A stretch of DNA of 64,000 nt from Chryseobacterium daecheongense (GTDB lineage: Bacteria > Bacteroidota > Bacteroidia > Flavobacteriales > Weeksellaceae). The stretch lies in NCBI GenBank assembly GCA_027920525.1, contig CP115858.1, positions 4,588,001 through 4,652,000 on the forward strand, read 5' to 3'. Each line of letters starts with the position of its first letter. Position 1 is the stretch's first letter. The notes under the pieces were generated by a model. The model saw only the letters and a list, made by a program, of their open reading frames with translations. It did no database searches and was not told where the DNA came from. Positions 51,379 through 60,873 of the stretch are shown piece by piece. The position numbers were made by a program, and so were the translations under genes.

Positions 51379-53502
51379 TTACTTGAAAATTTTCTGGATA
51401 ACATTTCCGATTTCGATGAAATCCCTGTGATTTCCGAATGATCTTTTTTCAGGACTGTTTTTGTCATATTCTGAAAAAGGATAGATCAGAAGATAATTGT
51501 TTTCTTTTAGATTTTTGTTGAGAAGTTCCGGCATGAGCCTCATTTGAGGAATATAGGATACCATTCCTCTTTTAGCCATAAACACAATAAGGGCTTCATC
51601 CTCTTTTAGTCCCGCAGCTGTTTTTTCACCGTCATGCCAGGTATTCATAATGATAAATTCAGCTTCTATATTGGCTTTTTTGATGATCCTTTGTAAAAGA
51701 TCAATAATACTTTCAGGAGCATAAAATATCATGGTTGCTCCTGAATTCCGGGCAATGTTCCATACCCTTAAAAGAGCATGAAAAAAGCCGGCTTCTTTAT
51801 CTGAATTTTCAGGAATCATCACTGCATATTTTTTTATTGTAGAAATAGGCTGGGCAGCATGGTATACCAGTACGTTCACGTGATCATTCTGAAGGTAGCC
51901 ATTATAAAGATTGTAAACGAAGGAAGGAGAAAAACCTTTTTCATCTTCAAGACCGATCATAAGATCCGTTATTTCCTGCTCTTTGATCACATTATTGACG
52001 CCGTTTACAACATCATTATCATATCTTTTCAGAGGTTGTAATTTGACATCGGCCGATGCTGCAGCATCTGTAGCCTGGTGGAGTAATTTTTCGGCATTTT
52101 TTACAGAAGACTCATTTTTATCTTCATTGATGACGTTCAATGCAAAAAAATCTTCAGTATTGGAATGTGCCTTAATCAGAATACCCAGATTGACCATTCG
52201 CTCTACAGTTTCCTGATGATTGATGGCTAATAGCAGGCTTTCCTCCTCATGGCTGTTTCCGGATACCGTATCTTCATTATCCGTTTCTGCGATTTTCTGT
52301 GCACTGGCCATAGATACAAATGAAGAAATGGTACATGAAATAAGGATAAGTAATATACTTCCGTTCAATACATGTTCATTCAGTAATCTTACAGGTTCTC
52401 CTGTTTCCGTTTCGGAAACAATGATGTTGTATCCTACCATTACTGTAGCTAATGTAGCAGCTGCAGAAGCTGAACTTAAACCAAAGATCAGTTTACCTTC
52501 TTCTTTTGTAAACCTGAATGTCTTTTGGGTGATCACGGCTGAAATATATTTACCACCGATTGATGCGACCAACATGATCGCTGCAACTTTAAGGGTTTCA
52601 AAACTTTTGAAGAATACGGTAAAATCGATCAGCATTCCCACACTGATCAAGAAGAAAGGGATAAATATCGCATTCCCTACAAATTCCACCCTGTTCATGA
52701 GAGAAGATGTATGAGGAATCAGTCTGTTTAATGCAAGCCCGGCAAAAAATGCCCCGATGATGGCTTCAATGCCGGCTAATTCTGCCAATAGTGCCGCCAG
52801 ATAAATCATCACCAATACAAAAATGTATTGTGATATTTTATCATTTACTTTTTTGAAAAACCATCGTCCAATAATAGGAAATAATAATAAAACGATCAGG
52901 CTAAAAAGTATAACAGATACGGATAACTTTATCCAGAAAGAAGTTCCCACGTCTCCCTGGACCATACCTACAACCACAGCAAGTACCAATAATGTGGCAA
53001 TATCGGTGATCATTGTTCCGCCTACGGTAATATTTACAGCCCGGTTTTTTGCAATTCCAAGTTTACTGATTAAAGGATAGGTGATAAGGGTTTGAGACGA
53101 GAACAAACTGGCGAATAAGACGGAAGTCAGTACCGAAAATCCCAATAAATAATACGCTCCGACAAATCCGAGTATAAAAGGAAAAATAAATGCATAAGCT
53201 CCATATCCGAGACTCTTCCATTTGTTTTTCTTAAAATCACCCATATCAATTTCCAGTCCTGCGAGAAACATGATATAAAGAAGTCCTGTAGTTCCCGTAA
53301 CTACAATACTGCTATCCCTCGCCAACAGATTGAATCCATTGGGTCCGATTACTGCACCTGCGATAATAAGGCCTAACAGATGGGGAACTTTAATTTTATT
53401 CAGAAGTAATGGAGCTGCCAGAATAATGACCAGGACCAATAAAAATTTTAATACAGGATCTTCAATAGGGAAGCTCAGGTTGTGTATGCTCAGTAAAATC
53501 AT
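51379..53502 (-). CDS. cation:proton antiporter (CPA2) with C-terminal USP-like domain
   Basis: A 707-residue protein. The first 400 residues are a 12-helix Na+(K+)/H+ antiporter: LLGLIIAGAVIGPNGFNLL (helix 2-3), IMFLAGLEIDM, LIGAFFAGLALNRLIPHTSS-type region (core GAFFAGLALNRLIP), and FIPFFLISVGMLID. Residues about 420-690 are soluble, beginning HQETVERMVNLGILIKAH, and resemble two universal-stress-protein-type domains, which probably bind nucleotide or sense stress. The gene follows a hypothetical lipoprotein gene by nine bases and is likely co-transcribed with it. The ion is not determined. Confidence 0.87.
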   Translation of the reverse strand: MILLSIHNLSFPIEDPVLKFLLVLVIILAAPLLLNKIKVPHLLGLIIAGAVIGPNGFNLLARDSSIVVTGTTGLLYIMFLAGLEIDMGDFKKNKWKSLGYGAYAFIFPFILGFVGAYYLLGFSVLTSVLFASLFSSQTLITYPLISKLGIAKNRAVNITVGGTMITDIATLLVLAVVVGMVQGDVGTSFWIKLSVSVILFSLIVLLLFPIIGRWFFKKVNDKISQYIFVLVMIYLAALLAELAGIEAIIGAFFAGLALNRLIPHTSSLMNRVEFVGNAIFIPFFLISVGMLIDFTVFFKSFETLKVAAIMLVASIGGKYISAVITQKTFRFTKEEGKLIFGLSSASAAATLATVMVGYNIIVSETETGEPVRLLNEHVLNGSILLILISCTISSFVSMASAQKIAETDNEDTVSGNSHEEESLLLAINHQETVERMVNLGILIKAHSNTEDFFALNVINEDKNESSVKNAEKLLHQATDAAASADVKLQPLKRYDNDVVNGVNNVIKEQEITDLMIGLEDEKGFSPSFVYNLYNGYLQNDHVNVLVYHAAQPISTIKKYAVMIPENSDKEAGFFHALLRVWNIARNSGATMIFYAPESIIDLLQRIIKKANIEAEFIIMNTWHDGEKTAAGLKEDEALIVFMAKRGMVSYIPQMRLMPELLNKNLKENNYLLIYPFSEYDKNSPEKRSFGNHRDFIEIGNVIQKIFK

Positions 53503-53511
53503 AAATGTGTT

Positions 53512-54078
53512 TTATTTGGACGAACGCGTTAATTCTACAGAAAATTTTGCAGTACAATTATTATCTGTTATTACAGTTCTTGTTCCTCTTATCTTAGTGT
53601 CGGAAATATCATTGAGAAGAATATTCATTTCTACTTTCTTTTTGGCAGCAGAATCTGTTTTGAAATTCAGTTTGATCTCATTGTTTTCAAACTTTCCGGA
53701 ATACAACCTGATAAGATTGTTATTGTTGATGATTTTAGCCACCAATTGAGTGGAATCACTGTCGAATTCCCAGGTATCTGTTCGCTGATCTCCAACAACA
53801 TAATCATTACAATTGGATTCCGTGCAGATCACTTTGCCGTTCCAATCTCCGGAAATTTCTTCCGGCCATGTCATTACTTTGGCAGAGTCCTTTCGGGTAA
53901 AGATGCTGTCACGCATTTTAATTAAGGCTTGATATTCAGATTCTTTGTGGGCAAATAGCTTTTCTTTTTCCAAAAGCTGCTGCTCTCTTTCCAGCAGGTC
54001 TTTTTCCTTTTGGCGATTATCACAACTTAGAAGAAGCAATGGGACAATAAATAAAATCAGCAGAGTGTTTTTTAGCAT
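53512..54078 (-). CDS. uncharacterised lipoprotein upstream of the antiporter
   Basis: A 188-residue protein with a lipobox (LLLLSCD, Cys about 19). An N-terminal coiled coil rich in Lys and Glu (KEKDLLEREQQLLEKEK, about 23-60) is followed by a beta-rich domain of about 115 residues with three Cys, VICTESNC among them, and alternating polar strands (SGDWNGKVICTESNC; WEFDSDSTQLVAKII). No family is recognised. It ends nine bases before the antiporter gene, so the two are an operon and the lipoprotein may modulate the antiporter from the envelope side. That role is inference. Confidence 0.75.
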   Translation of the reverse strand: MLKNTLLILFIVPLLLLSCDNRQKEKDLLEREQQLLEKEKLFAHKESEYQALIKMRDSIFTRKDSAKVMTWPEEISGDWNGKVICTESNCNDYVVGDQRTDTWEFDSDSTQLVAKIINNNNLIRLYSGKFENNEIKLNFKTDSAAKKKVEMNILLNDISDTKIRGTRTVITDNNCTAKFSVELTRSSK

Positions 54079-54248
54079 ATCATAGAAATTGATCTAAACA
54101 AGATAGGGAAAAAAAATAAAAAAAGAGATGTGAAAGTGGATAAATAGAGATATATTCTGTTGGATGAATAATGAAAATAGGAAGCAATCATAATATGAAA
54201 GTTCCTTAATGTACCGATAAGCAGCGGGTTGAGATAGGTGTCCCGCGT

Positions 54249-55154
54249 TTATTGAATTCTTTGTTTTTTAAACATGGCTGGGTTGTAGTTAATTATGAAT
54301 ACTCCCAGAATAATTAATATTGCTGCCACAATAAATTTAACAGAAATACTTTCATCAAGGATCAGCCAGCTTAAAAAGATAGAAATAATGGTATTGATAT
54401 AGGCCAGAATAGAAACCTGAACCGGTGAAACCTTTGTCAAAGCATAATGATAGGCAAAGAAGGCTGCAACAGAGCCGAAGATGGAAAGGTAAAACATGGC
54501 TGAAATACTTTTGAAACTCCAGTTTTCGAAGTTATAATCTTCAGAAAATAAGAAGGCAAAAATAATCTGGATAATTCCTGCAAAGGCAAACTGATATAAA
54601 AGATTCAACGATATATTTCCGCTTTGAATGTTTAGTTTTTTTGTGAAAATGGTACCTGATGCCCAGCCTGCAATCGCGATAAGAAGAAAAACAATTCCCA
54701 TGGCATAATCCGGATTGGCCAGATCTTTTATACCGTCCCAAAAGATAAAAACAATACCACCGAAAGACATCAGAATTCCTACCACAGCCCTGAGGCTGAA
54801 TTTTTGTATTCCCACAGCCACACTGCCCAGAAAAACCAGAATAGGAGAGCAGGCGCTTATCAGAGAGGTCACACTGCTTGTTACCGTTTCTTCAGCAACA
54901 GTGGTCATTCCATTGGCAATGATCAGCATAAGTGACGAAAAAACAATCTGGTATTTCAGGTTTTTCCATCCGATCCATCGTAATTCTTTTCTGTATAAAA
55001 GGACAAGGAGCATAATTAATGCTGCAAGAGATTGTCTTATTCCCGCGACAAACCAGGCTGGAATCGTTTGTACTGCCACCCGAATCGATAAAAAAGTCGT
55101 TCCCCAGACAATAGCTACAGTAAGAACAGCAAGTGTAAGTTTATAATCTTTCAA
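54249..55154 (-). CDS. DMT superfamily transporter (EamA)
   Basis: A 301-residue inner-membrane protein with ten helices arranged as two EamA repeats: residues 7-138 (VAIVWGTTFLSIRVAVQTIPAWFVAGIRQSLAALIML start, core WGTTFLSIRVA) and 150-290 (FLLIAIAGWASGTIFTKKL; ALTKVSPVQVSILAYINTIISIFLSWLIL, core ISIFLSWLILDE). The DMT family exports metabolites such as amino acids. The substrate is unknown. It is divergent from purE. A TATATTTG -7 box on the minus strand at 55182-55175 precedes it by 20 bases. Confidence 0.9.
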   Translation of the reverse strand: MKDYKLTLAVLTVAIVWGTTFLSIRVAVQTIPAWFVAGIRQSLAALIMLLVLLYRKELRWIGWKNLKYQIVFSSLMLIIANGMTTVAEETVTSSVTSLISACSPILVFLGSVAVGIQKFSLRAVVGILMSFGGIVFIFWDGIKDLANPDYAMGIVFLLIAIAGWASGTIFTKKLNIQSGNISLNLLYQFAFAGIIQIIFAFLFSEDYNFENWSFKSISAMFYLSIFGSVAAFFAYHYALTKVSPVQVSILAYINTIISIFLSWLILDESISVKFIVAAILIILGVFIINYNPAMFKKQRIQ

Positions 55155-55174
55155 AATATTAGTGAAATGGTATA

Positions 55175-55182
55175 CAAATATA
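55175..55182 (-). promoter_or_regulatory. candidate -7 box for the EamA transporter gene
   Basis: TATATTTG on the minus strand matches TAnnTTTG and ends 20 bases before the ATG at 55154. No -33 TTG was seen. Confidence 0.35.
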
Positions 55183-55321
55183 TCTTATTTAAGTATAATT
55201 ATAAAACGTGATTTTGCATGTTGTTTGTAATCAGTTGATATATTCAGGGTTAAAATTTTTTCAGATCAGATTATCCAGGGATTTATAGATAGTTCAATTT
55301 TAGAAAACAGATTTTAATTTT

Positions 55322-55329
55322 TATCTTTG
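55322..55329 (+). promoter_or_regulatory. candidate -7 box for purE
   Basis: TATCTTTG matches TAnnTTTG, 20 bases before the purE ATG at 55350. The surrounding 14 bases (AATTTTTATCTTTG) are identical to those at the purK -7 box. Confidence 0.4.
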
Positions 55330-55349
55330 AAAATCTAATAAAATTGAAG

Positions 55350-55853
55350 ATGGTAGGAATTATCATGGGAAGTCAAAGTGACTTACCAATTATGGAACAA
55401 GCTGCAGGCTTTTTGAAAACTCTCGAAATCCCTTACGAGCTTACTGTGGTATCTGCTCACAGAACGCCGGAAAGAATGTTTGATTATGCCAAAACAGCAA
55501 AAGAAAGAGGTTTGAAAGTTATCATTGCAGGGGCCGGTGGAGCTGCCCATCTACCAGGAATGGTGGCTAGCTGTACTACTTTACCTGTAATCGGAGTTCC
55601 TATTTTATCCAGTAATTCTATTGACGGATGGGATTCTGTACTATCCATCCTTCAGATGCCGGGCGGAATCCCTGTAGCAACAGTAGCATTGAACGGAGCT
55701 TTAAATGCGGGAATCCTTGCGGCTAAAATTTTAGGAAGCGGAAATGAACAGGTGGCGGAAAAACTACAGAAATATCAGGATTCTTTAAAAGATAAAGTAC
55801 TAGGAACTGTTGACGATATTAAAGCTCAGCACCCCAACCAGTACGATAAATAA
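55350..55853 (+). CDS. purE: N5-carboxyaminoimidazole ribonucleotide mutase
   Basis: A 167-residue class I PurE that moves the carboxyl group of N5-CAIR to give CAIR, the step after PurK. The signature [16 protein letters not shown] lies at the start, then [15 protein letters not shown] (catalytic His), [16 protein letters not shown] and [43 protein letters not shown] (core [12 protein letters not shown]). The start [11 protein letters not shown] was chosen over an upstream TTG. It is separated from purK by four minus-strand genes but carries the same promoter context. A bidirectional terminator follows. Confidence 0.97.
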   Translation: MVGIIMGSQSDLPIMEQAAGFLKTLEIPYELTVVSAHRTPERMFDYAKTAKERGLKVIIAGAGGAAHLPGMVASCTTLPVIGVPILSSNSIDGWDSVLSILQMPGGIPVATVALNGALNAGILAAKILGSGNEQVAEKLQKYQDSLKDKVLGTVDDIKAQHPNQYDK

Positions 55854-55866
55854 AAATACGCATTAT

Positions 55867-55905
55867 AAAAAGCCTCACTTTATTACAAGTGAGGCTTTTA
55901 TTTAC
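55867..55905. terminator. bidirectional terminator between purE and the BspA-like genes
   Basis: AAAAGCCTCACTT (55867-55879) and AAGTGAGGCTTTT (55887-55899) form a perfect 13-bp stem between convergent genes, with T-rich tails. Confidence 0.9.
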
Positions 55906-57461
55906 TTTTTGATCAGCTTAAACGATTCTGTTTTATTCTTCGTTGTAATCTGTAGTATATAATTTCCTTTTGTCAGTGAGCTTATATTAATCATGTCTGT
56001 ATTCAGAGCATCCTGTTGTACCAATCTTCCGCTGGCATCCAGAATTTTATAACTTTTGAGCTCGTGGGCATGCCTTATATGAAGGTTATCTTCTGCGGGG
56101 TTAGGATATATAGATAAGCTTTGGCTGTTGGTGTGGATTTCTGAAGTTGACAACAAACAGTTTCCTACTGTATCTCCTGTTATATTCCAGCCCTTACCAA
56201 TAAGAATATTTCTTTTAGAAGCAGCATTGGAAGCATATTGTAAAGGCGTTACTGAAACAAGAGGAATATTATCAGGAGTAACAGGATTATCTGCCCATCC
56301 GGACAGGGTTTTGCTGTAATTATCGCAATTTAATCCTGAACCTGTAAGCATATTGGTAGCATCGGTTAATGAGCTGAGGTTCCAGTTGCCTAAAGACCGG
56401 TTAAAGTTTGTGGCGCTTGTTAACATAAATCCCATATGAGTAACCTGGGAAGTTGCCCAGTTAAGAGGTTGATTGAAAACAGTACAGCCGTGAAACATAT
56501 GAGCCATATTGGTTACAGAGGAAGTATTCCATCCGCCAATGTCTTGATTGAAAACAGGAATAAAATGGAACATAAAAGACATATCTTTTACTTTAGAAGT
56601 ATCCCAGCTGTCTAAACGCTGATTAAAATTCAGGCAAAGAGCAAACATCCAGCCCATATCTTCCACATTCGAAGTGTTCCAATTATTTAAGGGTTGATTA
56701 AATACCTTTCTTCCGGAAAACATATTATTCAGATTTTTAGCTGATGACATATTCCAGGTACTCAAATAAGGGGAATTAAACTGATCTATTGCCTGCACAT
56801 AATCTCCCATCCTTGCAAACATAAATTTAAAATCCTTTATAGTTGAGGTATTCCAGTTTTGCATTGAACTTGCCCCTAAAAAATCATGGGCATTATAAAA
56901 CATGAATGAAGCATCCGTTACATTAGTGAGGTTTGGACTGTCGGTAGCCGTGAGCTGAAGCAATCTGCAGTGCGCAAATGCAGTATTCATAGAGGTCCAT
57001 TGAATATTTCCCCAATTTTCTATTTCAGTTATTTTATCAGAATTTCCGAATATATCCCACATGAGAATATATGAGTCTGCTACATAAATGATCTGGCATT
57101 CTCCAAATCGTATTTGTTTAAATATGCCATTTCCGTTGCTTACTTTTACACGATAAGAAGCGCTTGCCGTATCAGGATTTAATGAAGTTCCAAAGTCAAT
57201 CAATACCTGCTTCGTAGAGGTAACATTATTCATAACCCCGTTATGCTGAGGATAGTTTACTTCTTCCCAGCTTATTGTGTAATTCTCACCGATTCCCGGA
57301 AACCATATCTGATTAGTGGAGGCGGCATAAGGAGCATTTACATCAATAAGAGGCATTGTGTCGGGCCTGTTGGGTTGCCAGATCGTAACAAATTCATTTT
57401 GTGCTTTTATCATTTGCCCTAAGAATAAGAATAAACCTAGGAGGATAATTTTTTTATACAT
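55902..57461 (-). CDS. BspA-like (DUF285) surface protein with T9SS tail, copy 1
   Basis: A 519-residue secreted protein. The signal peptide ends in IKAQ. An N-terminal beta domain (NEFVTIWQPNRPDT; FPGIGENYTISWEEV) is shared with the two upstream paralogues. Residues about 180-385 carry DUF285-type repeats of about 25 residues, each like MSFMFHFIPVFNQDIGGW with a following NTSSVTN motif. A short spacer follows, then the type A sorting tail (LSIYPNPAEDNLHIRH, ending KLIKK). It probably displays a leucine-rich-repeat-like surface for binding host or microbial partners. It lies 17 bases downstream of copy 2, and the third copy lies upstream of both, so all three are one operon. Confidence 0.9.
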   Translation of the reverse strand: MYKKIILLGLFLFLGQMIKAQNEFVTIWQPNRPDTMPLIDVNAPYAASTNQIWFPGIGENYTISWEEVNYPQHNGVMNNVTSTKQVLIDFGTSLNPDTASASYRVKVSNGNGIFKQIRFGECQIIYVADSYILMWDIFGNSDKITEIENWGNIQWTSMNTAFAHCRLLQLTATDSPNLTNVTDASFMFYNAHDFLGASSMQNWNTSTIKDFKFMFARMGDYVQAIDQFNSPYLSTWNMSSAKNLNNMFSGRKVFNQPLNNWNTSNVEDMGWMFALCLNFNQRLDSWDTSKVKDMSFMFHFIPVFNQDIGGWNTSSVTNMAHMFHGCTVFNQPLNWATSQVTHMGFMLTSATNFNRSLGNWNLSSLTDATNMLTGSGLNCDNYSKTLSGWADNPVTPDNIPLVSVTPLQYASNAASKRNILIGKGWNITGDTVGNCLLSTSEIHTNSQSLSIYPNPAEDNLHIRHAHELKSYKILDASGRLVQQDALNTDMINISSLTKGNYILQITTKNKTESFKLIKK

Positions 57462-57478
57462 ACGGATGGATTATGATA

Positions 57479-59230
57479 TTATTTCTTAATAAATTTAAGT
57501 GATCGTGCCATGTCTTTCGAAATGATCTGAAGGATATAGTTTCCTTTGATTAAAGAGCTGACGTCAATTTTTTGATTATTTATCATACCCTGAAGTATTA
57601 TTCTTCCTGCCATATCCATTACTCTATAATTACCGGAATCTTTCATATTTCTGATGTAGATAAAGTCCGTTGCGGGATTTGGATAGATACTGATCTCGTT
57701 GAGAGGTAACGCATCTGATGTGGATAAAACAGACTGGCATTCTCCGTTGTAAGTATCTCCGCTGATCGTCCATCCTTTATTATTGATAAGATTATTTCTG
57801 GCATTGACAGCAAGCGGGTTGGAATAAACCAAAGGTGAAGTATTTGCAAGGTTGATATTATTAGGGGTTGTGGGTTTCAGGTTCCAGCCGTAAAGGGTAT
57901 TATCGTAGTTTTGACAATTCATTCCTGAGTTTTGTAGCATGTTTATGGCTGAGGTAAGAGAGCTGATGTTCCATTGTCCAAGATTTTGATTGAAATGAGT
58001 GGCTCCATTGAACATATTGTTCATGTTGGTGACAAGTCCTACATTCCAGTTTCCTATATTCTGATTAAAATTCTTTGCATCTTTAAACATATTGTGCATC
58101 CAGACTGCTTTGCTTACATCCCAGTTCCCAATATCCTGATTGAAGCTGGTAGTCCCATTGAACATATCGTTGATATAGACTACATTGCTTATGTTCCAGT
58201 TTCCGATGTTTTGATTAAAACTGGAAGCGCCTGCAAACATGCCCTCCATAATGGTGGCACTTGATGTGTCCCAATTGCTGATATCCTGATTGAAATCCTG
58301 TGCCTGGTTGAACATACGGTCCATTTCAACTACTTTGGAGGTATTCCAGTTCCCAATAGGCTGGTTGAATTTTTTAGCACCGGAAAACATAAATTCGCAA
58401 TCGATAGTATTGGAAAGATCCCAGTTTCCGATCGGTTGATTGAACTCTTTAGCACCACTGAACATGGCGGTCATGTGGTTTACCTTAGAGGTGTTCCAGT
58501 TCGCCAGAGGTTGGTTGAATACCAAGGCAGAGCTGAATGTTATTCCCATCATGGTAACGTTTGAAGTGTCCCAGTTTCCAACAGGCTGATTGAAAAGAAA
58601 ACAACCTGCAAATGTACTTAGCAAAGTGGTTACATGGGAGGTGTTCCAATTATTGAAAGAGGGATTTCCTATCAAACTATAATTACCTAAGAACATATTG
58701 GACATATCTGTAACGGCTGACAGGTCTGGAGTGTCTGTGGCAGTTACATCGAAGTCTCTGCAACCCTGAAATGCCTGTCCCATAGAAGACCAGTGGATGT
58801 TTCCCCATTGTTCCAATCTTACTATTTTATGCACATCACCTATCAGGCCATCACCATTAAACATATCCCAGTTGGAAAACCGGATCCTATGAAAATTACC
58901 AGTGCCATTTGTTATTTTTAAACGATAAGTTGCGTCTGCTGGATTAGGGTTTAAAGGGGTTCCAAAGTCGACCAGTACCTGGTAAGTAGAGTTGAGATTG
59001 GTTAATGTGGCATGGTGTGCCGGGAAACCAATTTCTTCCCAGTATACCTGAAAATCGGTTCCTACAGCAGGAAGCCAGATCTGTGTATCTGTAGAAGCTA
59101 CGGATATCCCGGTATATTGTGTTGCATAACGGGGAAGGCTTGGTTTCCAGACGGTGATAAATTCATTTTGAGCTTTTCCTGACTGAAAGAAAAGAATAAA
59201 GAGAAAGAATAGGATTGTTTTTTTTAGCAT
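57479..59230 (-). CDS. BspA-like (DUF285) surface protein with T9SS tail, copy 2
   Basis: A 583-residue protein, the longest of three paralogues. The signal peptide ends in SGKAQ. The shared N-terminal domain (NEFITVWKPSLPRY; WLPAVGTDFQVYWEEIGFP) is followed by ten DUF285 repeats with an exact 25-residue period (tryptophans of (G/A/S)NW at residues 220, 245, 270, 295, 320, 345, 370, 395; the last at 420). Key positions are MF, FNQ, (I/V/L)GNW and (N/D)TS. The tail (EISIYPNPATDFIYIRN, ending KFIKK) is a type A sorting signal. The gene follows the third copy by five bases. Repeat number differs between copies, so unequal recombination is likely. Confidence 0.92.
   Translation of the reverse strand: MLKKTILFFLFILFFQSGKAQNEFITVWKPSLPRYATQYTGISVASTDTQIWLPAVGTDFQVYWEEIGFPAHHATLTNLNSTYQVLVDFGTPLNPNPADATYRLKITNGTGNFHRIRFSNWDMFNGDGLIGDVHKIVRLEQWGNIHWSSMGQAFQGCRDFDVTATDTPDLSAVTDMSNMFLGNYSLIGNPSFNNWNTSHVTTLLSTFAGCFLFNQPVGNWDTSNVTMMGITFSSALVFNQPLANWNTSKVNHMTAMFSGAKEFNQPIGNWDLSNTIDCEFMFSGAKKFNQPIGNWNTSKVVEMDRMFNQAQDFNQDISNWDTSSATIMEGMFAGASSFNQNIGNWNISNVVYINDMFNGTTSFNQDIGNWDVSKAVWMHNMFKDAKNFNQNIGNWNVGLVTNMNNMFNGATHFNQNLGQWNISSLTSAINMLQNSGMNCQNYDNTLYGWNLKPTTPNNINLANTSPLVYSNPLAVNARNNLINNKGWTISGDTYNGECQSVLSTSDALPLNEISIYPNPATDFIYIRNMKDSGNYRVMDMAGRIILQGMINNQKIDVSSLIKGNYILQIISKDMARSLKFIKK
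57956..58705 (-). repeat. 75-bp coding repeat array in BspA-like copy 2
   Basis: Ten consecutive 25-codon units in frame (residues about 176-425) with conserved MF, FNQ, GNW and TS positions. DUF285 repeats of this kind correspond to palindromic amphipathic repeat coding elements in other bacteria. Confidence 0.85.
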
Positions 59231-59235
59231 GAGAA

Positions 59236-60873
59236 TTAGTTTTTGATGAATTTTAAAGATTGGACCTTATCCGCGGAAGTAATTTGTAATAGATAATTTC
59301 CCTTTATTAAAGAACTTACATCGATTTTTTCATTATTTAAAAGTCCGTGAAGGATCATTCTGCCTGCCATGTCAGTTATCCTGTAACTTCCGGAACCTTT
59401 TATATTTTTGATATAAATAAAGTCGCTGGCAGGATTGGGATAAATGGAAAGATTATTGAGAGGTATCTCAGAAATTCCTAATCTGCACTCTCCCTGAGTA
59501 TCACCAATAAATACCCAACCTTTATTGATAAGTACATTTCTTTCTGATACTACATCCGAAGAATACATTAATGGTGCAGTAGAAATCAGGTTGATGTTAT
59601 TCGCCGTATTTGGGTTATTGGCCCATCCGGCGATGGTTCTGCTGTAATTTTCGCATTTTAATCCGGAATTCGTCAGCATCTGGTCTCCAATAGTCAGGGA
59701 AGCCAGGTTCCAGTTTTCTAAAGATTGATCAAAGCTTGTTGCATCACGAAAAGTGAAAAGCATTGTTCCCACCAATCCTGTATTCCAGCTTCCTACAGGT
59801 TGATTGAAGGCAGAGGCACCTGTAAATAGCATCTCCATGGTAGTTCCTTTGGCTGTGTTCCAGTTGTCTAGTGGTTGGTTAAAAGAAGTACAGTTGTGGA
59901 ACATGTGGCTGAAATTAGTAACATTGGACGTGTCCCAATTACCGATAGGCTGGTTAAAATCGGGGATAAAATGAAATAAATACGCCATATTGGTGACCTT
60001 TGAAGTATTCCAGTTATTCAATGGCTGATTGAATGTGTAACAATTTTCAAATGTATGGGCCATTGTGGTTACGTTCGAAGTATCCCAGTTGTTTATATTT
60101 TGATTGAATGATCTTCTGTGGAAAAACATATAGCTGATGTCTTGTGCCGAAGACATATCCCATGAACCGATGTTGAGATTGAACAGATCAACTGCGGCGG
60201 TAGCCGGAGTAGGGGAAGTGTGGCCAAACATGTATGTAAATTTTTTTATTTGGGATGTATTCCATGCCGTCATAGACGGGTGTCCTGTAAAAGCTGAATT
60301 TCCATAAAACATGAATGAAGCATCTGTTACACCTGAAAGGTTAGGTGTGTCTGTAGCGGTAACTTGAAGCGCCCTGCAATTACTAAAGGCATTCTCCATA
60401 GAAATCCAGTTGATATTTCCCCATTGGGAAACTTCGGTAATTTTATCAATGCTGCCTACGTTGTGCCAGAGAATAGCCATGTAAGCAGTAGGGACATTTA
60501 GGATTTCAGGATCACCAAACCGGATCTGCTTAAAAACTCCGTTTCCATTGCTTACTTTTACCCGATAAGCAGCATCAGTGGTATTAGGATTTAATGATGT
60601 TCCAAAATCTATAAAGACCTGTTGTGTAGAAGTCACATTGTTCATGACTCCATTGTGCTGGGGAAAACCTATCTCTTCCCAGGTTATCGTATAATTTTCT
60701 CCGATTCCCGGGAACCATATCTGGTTATTGCCTGCCGGATAAGGAACAATAACATCCATCTGTGGAATGATTGCTGGAGTATTAGGTTTCCAGATGGTGA
60801 TAAATTCATTTTGGGCGTTCAGGATGTGGAAAAAAGTAATAAATAAAATAAGGGGTAAAAATTTTTTATACAT
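59236..60873 (-). CDS. BspA-like (DUF285) surface protein with T9SS tail, copy 3 (first gene of the operon)
   Basis: A 545-residue protein with the same build as the other two: signal peptide (HILNAQ), an N-terminal domain closest to copy 1 (FPGIGENYTITWEEIGFP; VFIDFGTSLNPNTTDAAYRV core), DUF285 repeats (about residues 185-400, e.g. MAHTFENCYTFNQPLNNW) and a type A sorting tail (LSIYPNPASDFIYIKN, ending KFIKN) very close to that of copy 2. Recombination between copies would explain the mix of N-terminal and C-terminal similarities. It ends five bases before copy 2. The upstream region 60874-61202 holds no obvious -7 box. Confidence 0.9.
   Translation of the reverse strand: MYKKFLPLILFITFFHILNAQNEFITIWKPNTPAIIPQMDVIVPYPAGNNQIWFPGIGENYTITWEEIGFPQHNGVMNNVTSTQQVFIDFGTSLNPNTTDAAYRVKVSNGNGVFKQIRFGDPEILNVPTAYMAILWHNVGSIDKITEVSQWGNINWISMENAFSNCRALQVTATDTPNLSGVTDASFMFYGNSAFTGHPSMTAWNTSQIKKFTYMFGHTSPTPATAAVDLFNLNIGSWDMSSAQDISYMFFHRRSFNQNINNWDTSNVTTMAHTFENCYTFNQPLNNWNTSKVTNMAYLFHFIPDFNQPIGNWDTSNVTNFSHMFHNCTSFNQPLDNWNTAKGTTMEMLFTGASAFNQPVGSWNTGLVGTMLFTFRDATSFDQSLENWNLASLTIGDQMLTNSGLKCENYSRTIAGWANNPNTANNINLISTAPLMYSSDVVSERNVLINKGWVFIGDTQGECRLGISEIPLNNLSIYPNPASDFIYIKNIKGSGSYRITDMAGRMILHGLLNNEKIDVSSLIKGNYLLQITSADKVQSLKFIKN

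Noticed and set aside
52220..52714. 164-codon plus-strand frame inside the antiporter gene
   Set aside because: Antisense to the antiporter; composition mirrors the helices on the other strand.
57956..58705. Possible CRISPR array because of regular spacing
   Set aside because: The 75-bp period is coding, in frame, and encodes the 25-residue DUF285 repeat; there are no spacers.
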